Shown: in pieces, positions 32,858-43,440 of the stretch | Numbering within the stretch: position 1 is the first letter of the stretch | Layout of the letters: the number at the start of each line of letters is the position of its first letter | Origin: Callorhinus ursinus | Taxonomy: Eukaryota; Chordata; Mammalia; Carnivora; Otariidae | Assembly: GCF_003265705.1 (NCBI RefSeq) | Contig: NW_020312828.1 | Location: 60,762,212-60,826,211 of the forward strand | DNA length: 64,000 nt | Direction of reading: 5' to 3' | The notes under the pieces: model-generated | Told to the model about the DNA's origin: nothing | Databases searched by the model: none | Seen by the model: only the letters and a program-made list of their open reading frames with translations | Translations under genes and position numbers: made by a program

Positions 32858-32902
<45 letters not shown>
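32858..32902. repeat. (AC)n microsatellite inside L1
   Basis: A pure 45 nt AC run directly after GATGTGGTGT. It replaces the part of L1 that normally reads TATATATACAATGGAATATTACTC. Confidence 0.97.
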
Positions 32903-32903
<1 letters not shown>

Positions 32904-33118
32904 GCCATAAAAGAGAATGAGATCTTGCCATTTGCAACAACATGGATGGATCTAGAGAGTATGATGCGAAGTGAAATAAGAGAAAGATAAATACCATATG
33001 ATTTCACTCATATGTGGAATTTAAGAAACAAAACAAATGAACAATGAAAAAAGGGACCAAAAAAACCCCCAAAAAACCAGACTCTTAATTACAGAAAACA
33101 AACTGATGGTTACCAGAA

Positions 33119-33150
33119 GGGGGAGGGGGGGGGGGGGTGGGGGGGATGGG
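33119..33150. repeat. G-rich homopolymer tract in L1 3' UTR
   Basis: GGGGGAGGGGGG...TGGGGGGGATGGG: about 32 nt nearly all G. It expands the normally G-rich L1 3' UTR and could form G-quadruplexes; base count here may be uncertain in the assembly. Confidence 0.9.
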
Positions 33151-33364
33151 TGTAATAGGCGAAGGGGATTAACAGTACACTTATCATGATGAGCACTGAG
33201 TATAGAATTGTTGAATCACTATATTGTACACCTGAAACTAATATAACACTGCATGTTAATTATACTTGAATAAAAAAAAAAAACTAGCATGAAAGGTTTC
33301 CTTACCCCTCCATTCAATTTTTCTCTTGGTTTCCTCAAAGTATCTCCTTTCTTATTTTCCATGT

Positions 33365-33720
33365 TTATAGTTCTTTCATTCAATAAAAATATTTACTAAC
33401 CACCTACTCTGTGCTTGCCATGGTTTTAGACCCAAGGGAAGCAAGGCAAAAGTTTGTGCCAACTTGATCTGAGACTATAGTGAAGAGAATGGGAAAAGGT
33501 TCTTCTATGGTGGAACTGACATCTAGTTCAGGGACACTGAGAGCGAGTAAGGAAATAGACAAATATGAAAATTTCAGGAATACTTGTGAAGAAAATAAAG
33601 CAACATGATACATGCATGACTGAGTGATGGAGAGAAGTCTAAATCTGATTGGCTTCCCAAGGTCAGGGAAGACTTTGCTAAGAAGATTCTTGGTTGGGTG
33701 AAGGGATGCAGAAGAGAGGA
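33365..33720 (-). repeat. L2, antisense
   Basis: TTCTTTCATTCAATAAAAAT, ATTTACTAACCACCTACTCT, GTGCTTGCCATGGTTTTAGA, then GGGAAGACTTTGCTAAGAAG further on, match the reverse strand of the L2 3' end. The 124-codon antisense frame over it (33,404-33,778) is L2-derived or chance. Confidence 0.75.
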
Positions 33721-33802
33721 GGTGTTTTGTTTTGTTTTGCTCTTTTAAATGAATCCATTTTGGACTACAGCTTCCCACCCAACAGACAACTTACCTAGAC
33801 CA

Positions 33803-33837
33803 GTGCTGCCCAATAGAAATATAATGTTGAACCACCA
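33803..33837 (+). mobile_element. Left end of a broken hAT-like DNA transposon
   Basis: CAGTGCTGCCCAATAGAAAT is the terminal repeat of a MER-class hAT-like element as I remember it; the matching right end lies at about 34,330-34,475. L1-tail sequence interrupts it. Confidence 0.5.
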
Positions 33838-33965
33838 TGGGTATTAAAGAGGGCACGTATTGAATGGAGACCTGGGTGTTACACGCAAACAATGAATCAT
33901 GGAACACTGCATCAAATAAATAAATACATAAATACATACATACATGCACACATACACACATAATA
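33838..33965 (+). mobile_element. Carnivoran L1 3' tail with (CATA)n
   Basis: ATGGGTATTAAAGAGGGCAC, GTTACACGCAAACAATGAAT and CATGGAACACTGCATC match the L1 tail at 36,740-36,840. It ends in a simple repeat of AAATA, CATA and CACA units instead of a plain A-run. Confidence 0.85.
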
Positions 33966-34329
33966 AGTAGAAAGAAAGTCATATGGAAGCTAGTGGAGCT
34001 CTCCGTATCAGCTTTATTGATCAGGATGTTAATGATTCTACATAAACAGAGTAGACCTTTGGGGGGAATTTATCATCTTAACAGAAATAAAGTCATGTGT
34101 GGCCGCAACAACAACAACAAATAAATAAAAGAATATGTTAAGCTTCAACTATTTCCAGGCTTTGTGCTGATTATTGGGGAAAGAAAATGAAGTAAAATGG
34201 ATCCTGTTTTCTGGGGCCTCAAAGTCTTTAGGGTAATTGTTGTAATTGTCTACATTAAGGGTCTGAAAACTTTCTTAAAGGACCAGAAAAAAAAAACATT
34301 TTTAGCACATAATTAATTATATGAAAAAA

Positions 34330-34475
34330 TACTGAGGTATTTTACATTCTTGTTTTTCATACTAAGTTTTCAAAAATCCTGGGTATATTTGACACAGCAT
34401 ATCTCAGTTTGGACTCATTGCTTTTCAAAGACTCACCAGTCACAGTGGCTAGTGGCCATTGTCCTGGGCAGCGTG
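34330..34475 (+). mobile_element. Right end of the broken hAT-like DNA transposon
   Basis: GGTATTTTACATTCTTGTTT, TTCATACTAAGTTTTC, CAGCATATCTCAGTTTGGAC, CAGTGGCTAGTGGCCATTGT and CCTGGGCAGCGTG resemble the right end of the same element (ending 'TGGCTAGTGGCTACCGTATTGGACAGCGCAG' in the family as I recall it). The intervening 360 bases do not obviously belong to it. Confidence 0.5.
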
Positions 34476-34637
34476 GGTCTAGGCCACAGGTTCATGAACT
34501 GTTGCCCAGATCTGGAAACCCACTTGTTTTTTGTTTGTTTTACAGCTTACCAGGTAAGCATCGTTTTTTACATTTTAACATGGTTAAGCTTTAAACGGTC
34601 ACATAAGTACCTACATACTAGCACTGGTTTTATTTTT

Positions 34638-34826
34638 TTTATTTTTATTTTTTTAAGATTTTATTTATTTGACAGAGAAAGACACAGCGAGAGAGAGAAC
34701 ACAAGCAGGGGGAGTAGGAGAGGGAGAAGCAAGCTTCTGCCGAGCAGGGAGCCCGATGCGGGGCTCCATCCCAGGATCATGACCTGAGCCGAAGGCAGAC
34801 TCAACGACTGAGCCACCCAGGCGCCC
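34638..34826 (-). mobile_element. Can-SINE, antisense
   Basis: The minus-strand head is GGGGCGCCTGGGTGGCTCAG. Target-site duplications are approximately CTGGTTTTATTTTT (34624-34637) and CTGGTTTTGTTTTA (34827-34840), 12 of 14. The region after the B box is slightly shortened (GTTGAGTCTGCC). The 145-codon frame ending here is partly SINE-derived. Confidence 0.94.
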
Positions 34827-34840
34827 CTGGTTTTGTTTTA

Positions 34841-36119
34841 AAATGTATTTATTTGAATGCAGAACCTCTCAGAACTTTATGCATTGCGATTCTTTTGGAA
34901 GAGACTAGAGTAGTCAGCACTTCCAAATTTGTTTCTAAATCACAAAAATAGATTTCTCCATGAATTTCTTGGATGACTAATGTTCTCTGGGATACATGTT
35001 AAGAAGATCATATCCTGGCCACAGTTAATCATATAATAAAATATATTTTGAATGAGTGAATGAATTGATTGGTGAATTAGGGCCAATGACATCACGATTC
35101 TCTCTCCAGACAGCCAAAGGGAATGGGCAGCAGAAGCCCACATACCTACCTCCAGTTCCATTCACATCCTCTCAGCCCATATTTTTCTTTGATTCAGGGC
35201 TGTTGACCCAATCTCTCTAGGGCAGAAAATCGAGTTGCCTTTTCACATGAACCACAGCTCTTGAAGTCTGACTAATAGGCTTTAATAGCAATGGGCATCT
35301 GCTTGAACTTCTGGTGGCCTTGTAAGCTAATCACATCACAGGAAAAGATGCTACTATGCCGAATGCCTGATAGATATTCTTCTTGGGAGAAGAAATGGTG
35401 GCGAATGGCCTGGAGCTTAAGGTTACAGAGATGACACCAGGCTATGTGCAGCCTCTGGGCTTTCAGAATGTCCCCCGGGATGAGTCATTGAGAACATTTC
35501 CCCGCCTTCCTCCTACAGCACACTTGTTCATAATGTGGAGTTACACTTTAGGAGGTAGGTAGGCAAGGCAGAAGGCAGGCATAGAAGGGCACAGGAAAGA
35601 GAACTGTGTCTCCTTCACAGGAAGAACAAAGTATTCATTCAGTGAATCTTGTTGATTGCACCTCCTAGCTGACTTCTGTGTGCTTCAGTTATAATTAACT
35701 TCCATATATTTTATTGGGATTAGTGACTTGTCAGCATTTTTGGAACTTAGTACTAAGCATTAGACATAATAACACTATTTATCTTCCACATGGGCACATT
35801 TTAGGGTGATGGATAAAGATAAGTCAAGAGCACCCACACAATTTCAACAAACTTCCATTTGTTTTTTTCCTTTTAAGAAAGCACAGGCAGGATGTACTTT
35901 CTCCCCCTTCTTTTGCTCAGCAGAAGCAGCAAAGAGAAATGCTTAATGGAGAGCAAGTATGCCCTTAAGAAATTTTTGTGTAAGAGTTTTTAGATCAATG
36001 CCCAAACTAATCCCACGCTCCCAGAAATTGACTTTCCTTTCGCTATACATGATACCCTCTCCCCTAGGGCGGAAACAGGTTTATTACCCTGCTTTCACTT
36101 TGCACTGATTCACTGTGGT
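34841..36119. other. Unassigned non-coding DNA
   Basis: About 1.3 kb, no repeat or gene recognised. Confidence 0.45.
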
Positions 36120-36139
36120 AGGGGGAAAAAGCACTTCAG

Positions 36140-36245
36140 TGAAATATCCAAAATTTGAGTTCAGTCTCTGCTAAATGTGTGATCTTAGGCCAGTTGCTTT
36201 ACCTCTCTGATTCTCAGGTTCCCTATCTGCAGGATGGGGGGAGGC
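36140..36245 (+). repeat. MIR core, sense
   Basis: GTGTGATCTTAGGCCAGTTG, CTTTACCTCTCTGATTCTCA and GGTTCCCTATCTGCAGGATG are the MIR core. Confidence 0.88.
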
Positions 36246-36249
36246 ATTT

Positions 36250-36480
36250 ATAATATGTGCACGCCCTGTGTGCTTACCACCTGCCAGGCCCTCTGCCATG
36301 AAATCTAGACCCATTACCATGCTTCATTTTCACAGAATGAATGCAGCGAGATAGGTGTTCCTTTTTTGAGACGGGGAAACCAGGATTTAAAAAAGATGAG
36401 ATGACTTGTCTGAGGTCCCACATCGAGTGAAACAGCAGAACTTTGATTTGTGCCCAGATATAATGGCTGCCATGGCCCAG
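36250..36480 (-). repeat. MIRb, antisense
   Basis: CCACCTGCCAGGCCCTCTGC, GAGACGGGGAAACCAGGATT, GATGACTTGTCTGAGGTCCC and AGCAGAACTTTGATTTGTGC follow the reverse strand. It is immediately adjacent to a sense MIR. Confidence 0.85.
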
Positions 36481-36704
36481 GCGCTTAGACGCTAGACTAC
36501 ACTAATACTCTGGTTGTGGTAAGGAGGAGAGAAGATGCTCCAAAGTGTGTTGTCATTTGTAAAACCCACGCAAATGTGAGGCACCGTCCCTGAGTAGCAC
36601 TCCTAGTGGTTAACTGTGGGTTCTGCTCTGCAGAAGGTGCTGGAATGAAAGTACATTGTGTTTCTTGATGGAGGGCATTGTCCAAAATAAAAAGCTTTGT
36701 GCTT

Positions 36705-36888
36705 TTCAAACTGAGGGTTCTAGAGGGGAGGAGGGCAGGGGGGTGGGTTAGCCTGGTGATGGGTATTAAAGAGGGCACATTCTGCATGGAGCACTGGGTG
36801 TTATGCACAAACAATGAATCATGGAACACTACATCAAAAACTAATGATGTAATATATGGTGATTAACATAACAATAAAAAAATTAAAA
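36705..36888 (+). mobile_element. Young, extremely 5'-truncated L1 with perfect 16 bp target-site duplication
   Basis: AAAAAGCTTTGTGCTT occurs identically at 36689-36704 and 36889-36904. Between them are only the last 184 bases of carnivoran L1: a G-rich stretch, GGTTAGCCTGGTGATGGGTA, TTAAAGAGGGCACATTCTGC, AATGAATCATGGAACACTAC and a short A-rich tail. No ORF sequence is left. Confidence 0.96.
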
Positions 36889-36904
36889 AAAAAGCTTTGT
36901 GCTT

Positions 36905-39532
36905 GGCTGGGGACAGAAGGAAGAAAATGGAATATAGGGAGACAAATGACGCTCTCATCTTGGCCGAAAGACCCTGCTTAGTCAGCCCCCATCTACCACT
37001 TAGCACCATCTCCTATCACCCGCCCCAAGGGGATCCCAAAGCTATGCTAGCAGCCTGCTGTTCAGTTTCTTCCAAATCAAGCTCTTTCCTGCATTAGGGC
37101 CTTTGCATGGGTTGTTTCCTTCTAAAAGACTAAATTTTAGTCTTGAGGATTCTGTTAGTTGGCTATTGTTTGATATGTTGGTGCTGGAGGAAAAGAAATG
37201 TGAAGAAAGAGGAAGAAGGTTGATTTTAGGTGAGACGGTCATTTATGGGAGGGCAAGAATTTTTGTCTGATCGCATATCAAAATCCCTGATATTTGCTAA
37301 GCTATTAGTAGGCACAAAAAAATACAATTCAAGATGGAAAATTTAGATAGTGATACAAAAACAAAAACTTCAGAAAATTTCAAATCTTTTATGTAAAGAA
37401 CCACTTAGACCACTGCCCTGAAGTATGAATATGACAAAAATGTTAAGAACTGGTTCAGAAAAACCTCGAGAAGTACAAACATGGTACTTCTGTCCCCACT
37501 TCTGGATCCCAAAAGGTTGCTGGCTAGTGCTGGGAAGCTTGGAATTGGGAATCACAGATATGTGCCTATGTCCAAACTCATCCTGATGTATACATGCAAT
37601 GTATGCATTTTCTTTGGTCTATCGATTATTCCTCAGTAAAGCTAAAAAAAACAGGAAAAAAATGGGCCAGCTTTAATGCGTTCCTGGGATTTTCTTGCCA
37701 TGAATGGATCTCTGCATCTTCCTAACACATTCAGTTTCTTATTTTTGTAAATGATACTAAGTTAGGAACAGTATTATAAGAAGAGATGTCCTTTCTGTTG
37801 AAGTAAAAAAGAAAAAGAACAAATCATGCAAAATTGAACCTATGAAAAACCTAAAGTCTCTGAGCCCCCGAATCCTTTCTTTTTAGATTAAATCAGCAGG
37901 TGGAAGGATTACGTAGGATACAAATGTGATAAACATGTGTATATAAGTATATATAGTCATAGACATATAAAGGAAACTGTATATGATATAAAATATATCC
38001 TAGAGTATAGAACATAGAATAAAGAAAAATATAATTAATAGATAAAGGTTATCCAATCATTGATAACTTTGTCTAAAAATGATAGTGTAGGATGTTGTTA
38101 AGGACAAGTTGAGATAGTCTCAACTTATCAGAAAGATAATCAGGACTAATTTTCATCTGCCCTAGTGACATATTACTTCCTACTGAGAAAATAATGTCAC
38201 TATTGTTTTATCTTAGCCCCAATAACCCCCTGCAAAAGAAATCAGTGTTTGTGGGAAAATGCATTCATTGGAAGAGATACCACATCGCAAGGCCAAGTAA
38301 GGGCAAAATTGCTATTTTCAACATTTTCTAAATGGGTTTGGTGTCCAATCCCCACAGGGCTGAGCTTATCTGTGTTCTAAGGTAAGGTGCTTTGGCTCTG
38401 CCATGATTACTTGCTGTTTTCTCCATTTATTCACAGATAGTGCTATTCCAATAACTTGATTATTGTGAATCTTTCTATTGGTTAGAGGGTGGTATTCAGG
38501 CCCTTGAAATTGTCATAGGAAATGCAACATTCTATTCTGGTAACCTAGTCACCTTCCTCTTGTGGGATTTCAGTGCTTCTAGTGCATAGACTATTTTTAT
38601 TTATTTTTTAAAAAGAGAATTACAGTATAATCAGAAATTTAGTTTCAGGGATAAATCTTCAAGGTTAGGACATCAGAGCAAATCTAAAAAAAAAAATAGA
38701 CAACCACAGAAACTATTTTGTTTAGATAATTTTGACTTGCTTTGAAAACTACAGTGAAAGCTTTTTAATTCACCAACCCATAATTATAACACCCCCACAC
38801 ACCCCCAGGTGCTTTGCTAGTGGATCAATAATTCTACATTCCCTTTGCTTGCTGTGATGGCTAATGAGGCTCAGTGTCTCTCACCTAAAGACAAACAGCC
38901 AGTGTAATAGAAAGATAATTATAAACAAGTAAATTATTGGAATTGAACAGAAAACCAATTTTAAGACATAGTTTTTCTTCTGTACAAAGTTTTCTTATTT
39001 GTTTGGAGTCATCTAACACTGTGAACAGATTCAAAATGACTCAAGCCAATGTCAGAGTATTTGACATTGAAGAAAAATCCACTCTTTGAGCAGTCAGTTG
39101 GAAACCAACTATTAAAAAAGATGAAGTGGATGATTTTCCAACTATAACAAGATTTAATGTATGGAAGTTCCAAAAGATTGCAAGATTTGTTTGATTTTCA
39201 AACTAAAGGCCTATGCCTCATTTGTAAGTGTGATGAAAATGCAGCTTTCACTAGGGGCGTATCTGAGACATTTTCAGAGCACATTTCCTGCAGATCACAG
39301 CCCTAAGAATAGCCTAGAAACCGCCAAAGAGCAAATGAAGATGTGATCCTGAGTTGTTCATTGGTTTTATCAGAGGAAATAGTTATACAGCAATGAATTG
39401 CTAATGGCTAATAAGTTTAGGCAAATCAGCCATACATTGCCATGGTAGTGGGCATTTCTTGCTTTCATTAAACAACAAACAAACAAACCAAAAACCAAAA
39501 AATCTTTCACTAGGAAAAGATGGTTTTCATGT

Positions 39533-39563
<31 letters not shown>

Positions 39564-40384
39564 TATACACACACGATATTTTCTGCTCTCCTAAATTTAT
39601 CGTTAATTATCGACCAGGCATGTTTCCTTCATCCCATATATGGCCATGATCTGTTTATGTTGCCTCCCCATATTTCTCTTTATGTAAATTTGGTAATATT
39701 TCTAAGGTTCTTACCTTATTTTTTGAGTGAAGTCAAGGCATGCTCAGTGTGTGAATTGGATCTCTTTGGTCTTCTTTGTCACAGTGGAAGGAATAAACTT
39801 CTGCCTGGACACAGTTGTTACGTGTGACCGATTTTGAAGAAAAGCCTTCAAACTGTGTCAGAATAATCTCTACTTTTTTAAAATTTAAATTCACCCGAAG
39901 ATAGAGTACTGTCAAGGCATGTTTTGCTTTTGCTGAGTTATTTAGATGGTCTGCAATGTGCAAGTCTAAGAAGTTGCAAGGATTTGAATAGCAAACACTA
40001 ATGTAATATACTTGAAACTCTGTTAGCCAATAGGAAACTACTGTTATTAAAAGCTTGAGTTCTTTCCCTTAGTCACTCTTGACCTTTTTTCAGGGAAATG
40101 CCCAAGAAGTATAGGAAATATCATCACAGTGATGTGTGCTTTCTCAGTTGAGAATACTTCTTAGAAAACACTCACGAGAAACAATCTATGCTCTACAAAA
40201 AACCCGAAATCATAGATTTTTCTTCTTAAGCTTCCTAAGACAAAAACCCAGATCTTCTCAGGATTTCATTGATGAAGGTTTTGAGGTGACAAATGACCCA
40301 GAGAAAGTTGAATTATGTAGTTTCCCTCAGGTACCAAATCAGTTTGAATCCCTAAAGCTTCTTATTAAGAATAACATGAGGCCA
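36905..40384. other. Unassigned, AT-rich, mostly repeat-free block
   Basis: Nearly 3.5 kb with little I can name. A short L2-like phrase GGGCCTTTGCATGGGTTGTT lies near 37,100. An AT-rich segment runs 37,925-38,060. A perfect 9 bp hairpin (AAGTTGAGA / TCTCAACTT, loop TAG) lies at 38,106-38,126. Poly-A followed by TA and CA repeats spans 39,533-39,574. Frames up to 122 codons (39,459-39,827) cross that microsatellite and are not credible genes. Confidence 0.45.
39533..39574. repeat. A15(TA)n(CA)n compound microsatellite
   Basis: A run of A, then TA repeats, then a short ACAC segment. No adjoining SINE or L1 body is visible. Confidence 0.95.
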
Positions 40385-40560
40385 CATTCATAAATGCTCA
40401 CCATGTGCTTGGTACTATATGAAGACCTGCATGCACATTTTGGTCATTTAATCCTCTCAAAACTTTACAAGGTAAATATTTTTCATGAGGCCCATTTTAC
40501 AGGTAAGAAAACTGATAGTTAAATATAGCAGTCACCCCAGCCTGTTTAATTCCCAAGCTT
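40385..40560 (-). repeat. MIRb, antisense
   Basis: CTCACCATGTGCTTGGTACT, TTTAATCCTCTCAAAACTTT, ACAAGGTAAATATTTTTC and CCCATTTTACAGGTAAGAAA follow the reverse MIRb strand. Confidence 0.85.
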
Positions 40561-40915
40561 AAATGTTTATATATTCTACTACGGACCTTTCTAGGATTTT
40601 GACAAATGCATTTAGAAATTCAGAGAAATACCCTTCTGAGGTCTTGCAATCTTCTAGATGATGCCCCCAGAAGGAGGTTGTACGTTCCTACATGTGCAAT
40701 GCTAAGCCAGTGTGGGCTACGGATACCCCAGAGGACTTCCACTGCCGGGAATGGGTACTTTCCAAGGGGAGGGCCACGAGCAGCTAGTAATAAGAAAAAC
40801 ATTTACTTTCTGTTTCACCCTCTCAGAATCCCCTCCCTACACCTATTATTTCTAGATACATTTGATTATTTTAGCAATCCCTAACTATGTGCTGCAACTG
40901 TGTAACTCCCAAGCC
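40561..40915. other. Unassigned non-coding DNA
   Basis: Nothing recognised. Overlapping frames on both strands at 40,606-40,884 cancel each other as evidence. Confidence 0.4.
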
Positions 40916-40919
40916 TTTG

Positions 40920-41230
40920 ATCTTAGCACCTACACCTCAACCCATGTCTGAGGACCACATTCCTATACCCACTTTATGCTCAAGCTGAAAATCTCTTCTC
41001 CTGTCAAGGATTTTTTCAGCTTCTTAGGCATGATAAACTCCTCCATCTGCACCCCTATTACACTTTGTCCATACCCTGTTCTTAGCACTTGTCACATTTG
41101 CACATAATTATCTGCTTACCATCTGTTTTCCTATCTACATCAAGAGTTCTCTGGTAACAGGGATCATGCTATTTAATCAGTGCACAATGCTACGTAAATA
41201 GCAGGCAGTTAACATGTTTTTGCTAAGTGA
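40920..41230 (+). repeat. L2 3' region, sense
   Basis: TTCTTAGCACTTGTCACATT, TGCACATAATTATCTGCTTA, CATCAAGAGTTCTCTGGTAA and CAGGGATCATGCTATTTAAT follow the L2 3' end. Confidence 0.75.
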
Positions 41231-41610
41231 AGAAGAGGTTTGATGTAAGGAAATACTTTATGAAGATTGTGAAATTGTCATTGTTTTTTACTTTTCCACT
41301 TTTAAAAGCCAGCTGGCTCATTTGACCTTACACTATTTCTCACACTTTCAAAACACCTGACATATTTTGAGCATGTGTCTGTTATAAGGCAGCTCTAGAT
41401 CAGAGTTTCCAAAGGTCTAAATCTCCTTAGAAAGTCTTGTCAATCTCCTAGGAGTTTCTGGCAGTTTTGTACAGTAGGATATTCTTTAGTTGGGCTTTCT
41501 GTATTAGGAAATGTCAGAGGAGACCCTGTGATCCTGGGAGATATTAGTGGAATGGCTACATGAAAGGGAGGGACCGTAGCTCACAGGAGATGTACTAAAA
41601 TCAGGGGTAA
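41231..41610. other. Unassigned non-coding DNA
   Basis: Nothing recognised. Confidence 0.4.
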
Positions 41611-41611
41611 C

Positions 41612-42226
41612 TTGGCTCAGCTGCTGTGGAACATGGTTTGGCGGTTCCTTAAAAAAAGTAAAAATAGAATTACCATGCAGTCCAACAACTCTACCGCTTG
41701 GTATTTATCTAAGAAAAAAAAATTAAAAACAGCATTCAAATACATGCATGAACGCATCCATGACAGCACTACTCACAGTAGCTGAAAGGTGGAAACAGCA
41801 CAAACACCCACTGATGGATGAATGGGTAAATGGAGCTGTGTCATGCTCTGGAGTACTACTCAACCACAAAAAGGATTTCAGTGCAGATACAGGCTAAAAC
41901 ATGGATGAACCTCAAAACCACTAAGTGAAAGAAGCCAGACACAACAGGTCACATACTATATGATTCCACTTACATGAAATATCCAGAATAGGTAAATCCA
42001 TCGAGATAGAAACCAGACTGATGTTTGCCACAGGGTAGGGAGAGTAGAGCAAAGGGGAGCGACTATTTGTTTAGCATGGGATTTCCTTTCGGGATGCTGA
42101 AACGTTTGGGACTAAAAAGGAGTGGTGATGGCACAACATTGTGAATGCGCCAAATGCCACCCCATTGTTCGCTTTGAGATGGTTAATTTCATGCTATGTG
42201 AGTTTCACCTCCATTAAAAAAAATAA
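41612..42226 (+). repeat. L1MB-like 3' end, sense
   Basis: GGCTCAGCTGCTGTGGAACA, GCAGTCCAACAACTCTACCG, CCACTGATGGATGAATGGGT, AGTGAAAGAAGCCAGACACA, GGTGATGGCACAACATTGTG and GATGGTTAATTTCATGCTAT run through late ORF2 and the 3' UTR to CCATTAAAAAAAATAAAATG. Confidence 0.85.
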
Positions 42227-42648
42227 AATGTGGGTGGGGGTTGTTTAAAGATCAAGAAAAACCAAGTAAAATAGGAGGTCAGACTGAGGATGAGGTGAAA
42301 GGACTGGACTGGCCTTCACCGGCTTTGAAGATGCAGGAAGGTCAGAAGCAAGAAATGAGGGCAGCCTCTGGAAGCAGAAAAAGACAAGAAATGAATTCTC
42401 CCCCAGGGCTTCCCGCAATGAACATAGCTCTACCATAGCCTTGGTGTTAGCCCAGGGAGACCTGTGTTGATTTGAAGCCTACAGACCTGTAAGATACTAG
42501 GTTGTATTTTTCTTAGCTAAAAAAGGTAACAACGTATCAGGCTTTGGCTTTGTTGCCGAAAAGAACTTCAGAGATCTAGTGCCATCCTGATGAAAATAGA
42601 ATGAGAAAGATTACATTACTTTCCAGCGGCACATCCCTAGTTGTCCTG
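42227..42648. other. Unassigned non-coding DNA
   Basis: Nothing recognised. Overlapping 63-65 codon frames on both strands. Confidence 0.4.
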
Positions 42649-42878
42649 TTTCGGAAACAGTGCTTCCTTCCACGAAGAAAGAGATAGGAAGGGACCAAGC
42701 AATGAATGAGGATATTGTCCTAATTTTATGGGAGAAGGAACACATTCTGGAGGATTAAGTAACTTTCGGAAACAGTGCTTCCTTCCCCAAAGAAAGAGAT
42801 AGGAAGGGACCAAGCAATGAATGAGGATATTGTCCTAATTTTATGGGAGAAGGAACACATTCTGGAGGATTAAGTAAC
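42649..42878. repeat. 115 bp tandem duplication, two copies
   Basis: TTTCGGAAACAGTGCTTCCT starts both copies (42649 and 42764), and each ends with GGAGGATTAAGTAAC. Only two differences are seen: CCACG against CCCCA after the CTTC. That gives 113 of 115 identical. The right copy runs into a MIR-like tail (TTAACCAATATCTCATATC), so the ancestral single unit probably contained part of an antisense MIR. Confidence 0.96.
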
Positions 42879-43129
42879 TTAACCAATATCTCATATCTAG
42901 TACTGTGAATTTAATCTTTAAAACTATTTTAAAAATATCAAAGTAATGCATATACATGAATATTAATAAAAATTAATAAAAATATCACATTATAGAGGAT
43001 AGAAGACAATGAGAACCATACATTTGTAATACTCCTCACACCCAGTCATGATCCACAGGATCCATTTACTCTTCTAATTACTTTTGGTATAATTTAAATA
43101 TCACTATATAATGCTACCATGAATTGATA
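42879..43129. other. Unassigned AT-rich spacer
   Basis: A short (AATTAATAAAAAT)-like doublet lies near 42,960-42,985. Otherwise nothing recognised. Confidence 0.4.
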
Positions 43130-43370
43130 TTTAACAAAAACTTAAGATATTTAACATTACCTTATTCAGTCCTTCACAAAAATAACCTCACTGAACTTTT
43201 GAACCACCCTTTGAGGCAGGTACTAGTATTTGCCTTACTTTGCAGATGGGGAAACTGAGGCATAGGGTGGTTAAGACTCACCCAACATAACACACCTAAA
43301 AAGTGCGGGACCTGGGATTTGGATTTCAGACTCTATCTGCTGACTACTACACCAAGCTGTCTGCAAACAT
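43130..43370 (-). repeat. MIRb, antisense
   Basis: CCACCCTTTGAGGCAGGTAC, TTTGCAGATGGGGAAACTGA, GGCATAGGGTGGTTAAGACT and GGGACCTGGGATTTGGATTT. The following 43,375-43,440 repeats a weaker MIR-like pattern (TTATAAGGGAGGAACTGAGT). Confidence 0.9.
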
Positions 43371-43440
43371 TAGCCTCGTTTTATAAGGGAGGAACTGAGT
43401 AGCATGCCCAAGTTCATGGCCAACCTGAGATTTCAGCTTA

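Larger units (their letters stand above)
32735..33284 (+). mobile_element. Carnivoran L1 3' end, sense, 5'-truncated
   Basis: AAGATATATGCATGCCC, TTATTGCAGCATTATTTACA, ATAGCCAAGTTATGG, ATCTTGCCATTTGCAACAAC, ACCATATGATTTCACTCATA, AACAAACTGATGGTTACCAG, TCATGATGAGCACTGAGTA and GTACACCTGAAACTAATATA form the 3' end and UTR, ending in an A12 tail. The 5' edge is approximate and no clear target-site duplication was found. An (AC)n and a long G tract lie inside. Confidence 0.92.

Noticed and set aside
33404..33778. 124-codon antisense frame
   Set aside because: Most of it lies in an antisense L2 relic.
34350..34787. 145-codon sense frame
   Set aside because: It begins in the hAT-like right end and finishes inside an antisense SINE.
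39459..39827. 122-codon frame
   Set aside because: It runs through A15(TA)n(CA)n, giving a Lys/Ile/Tyr string; not a protein.
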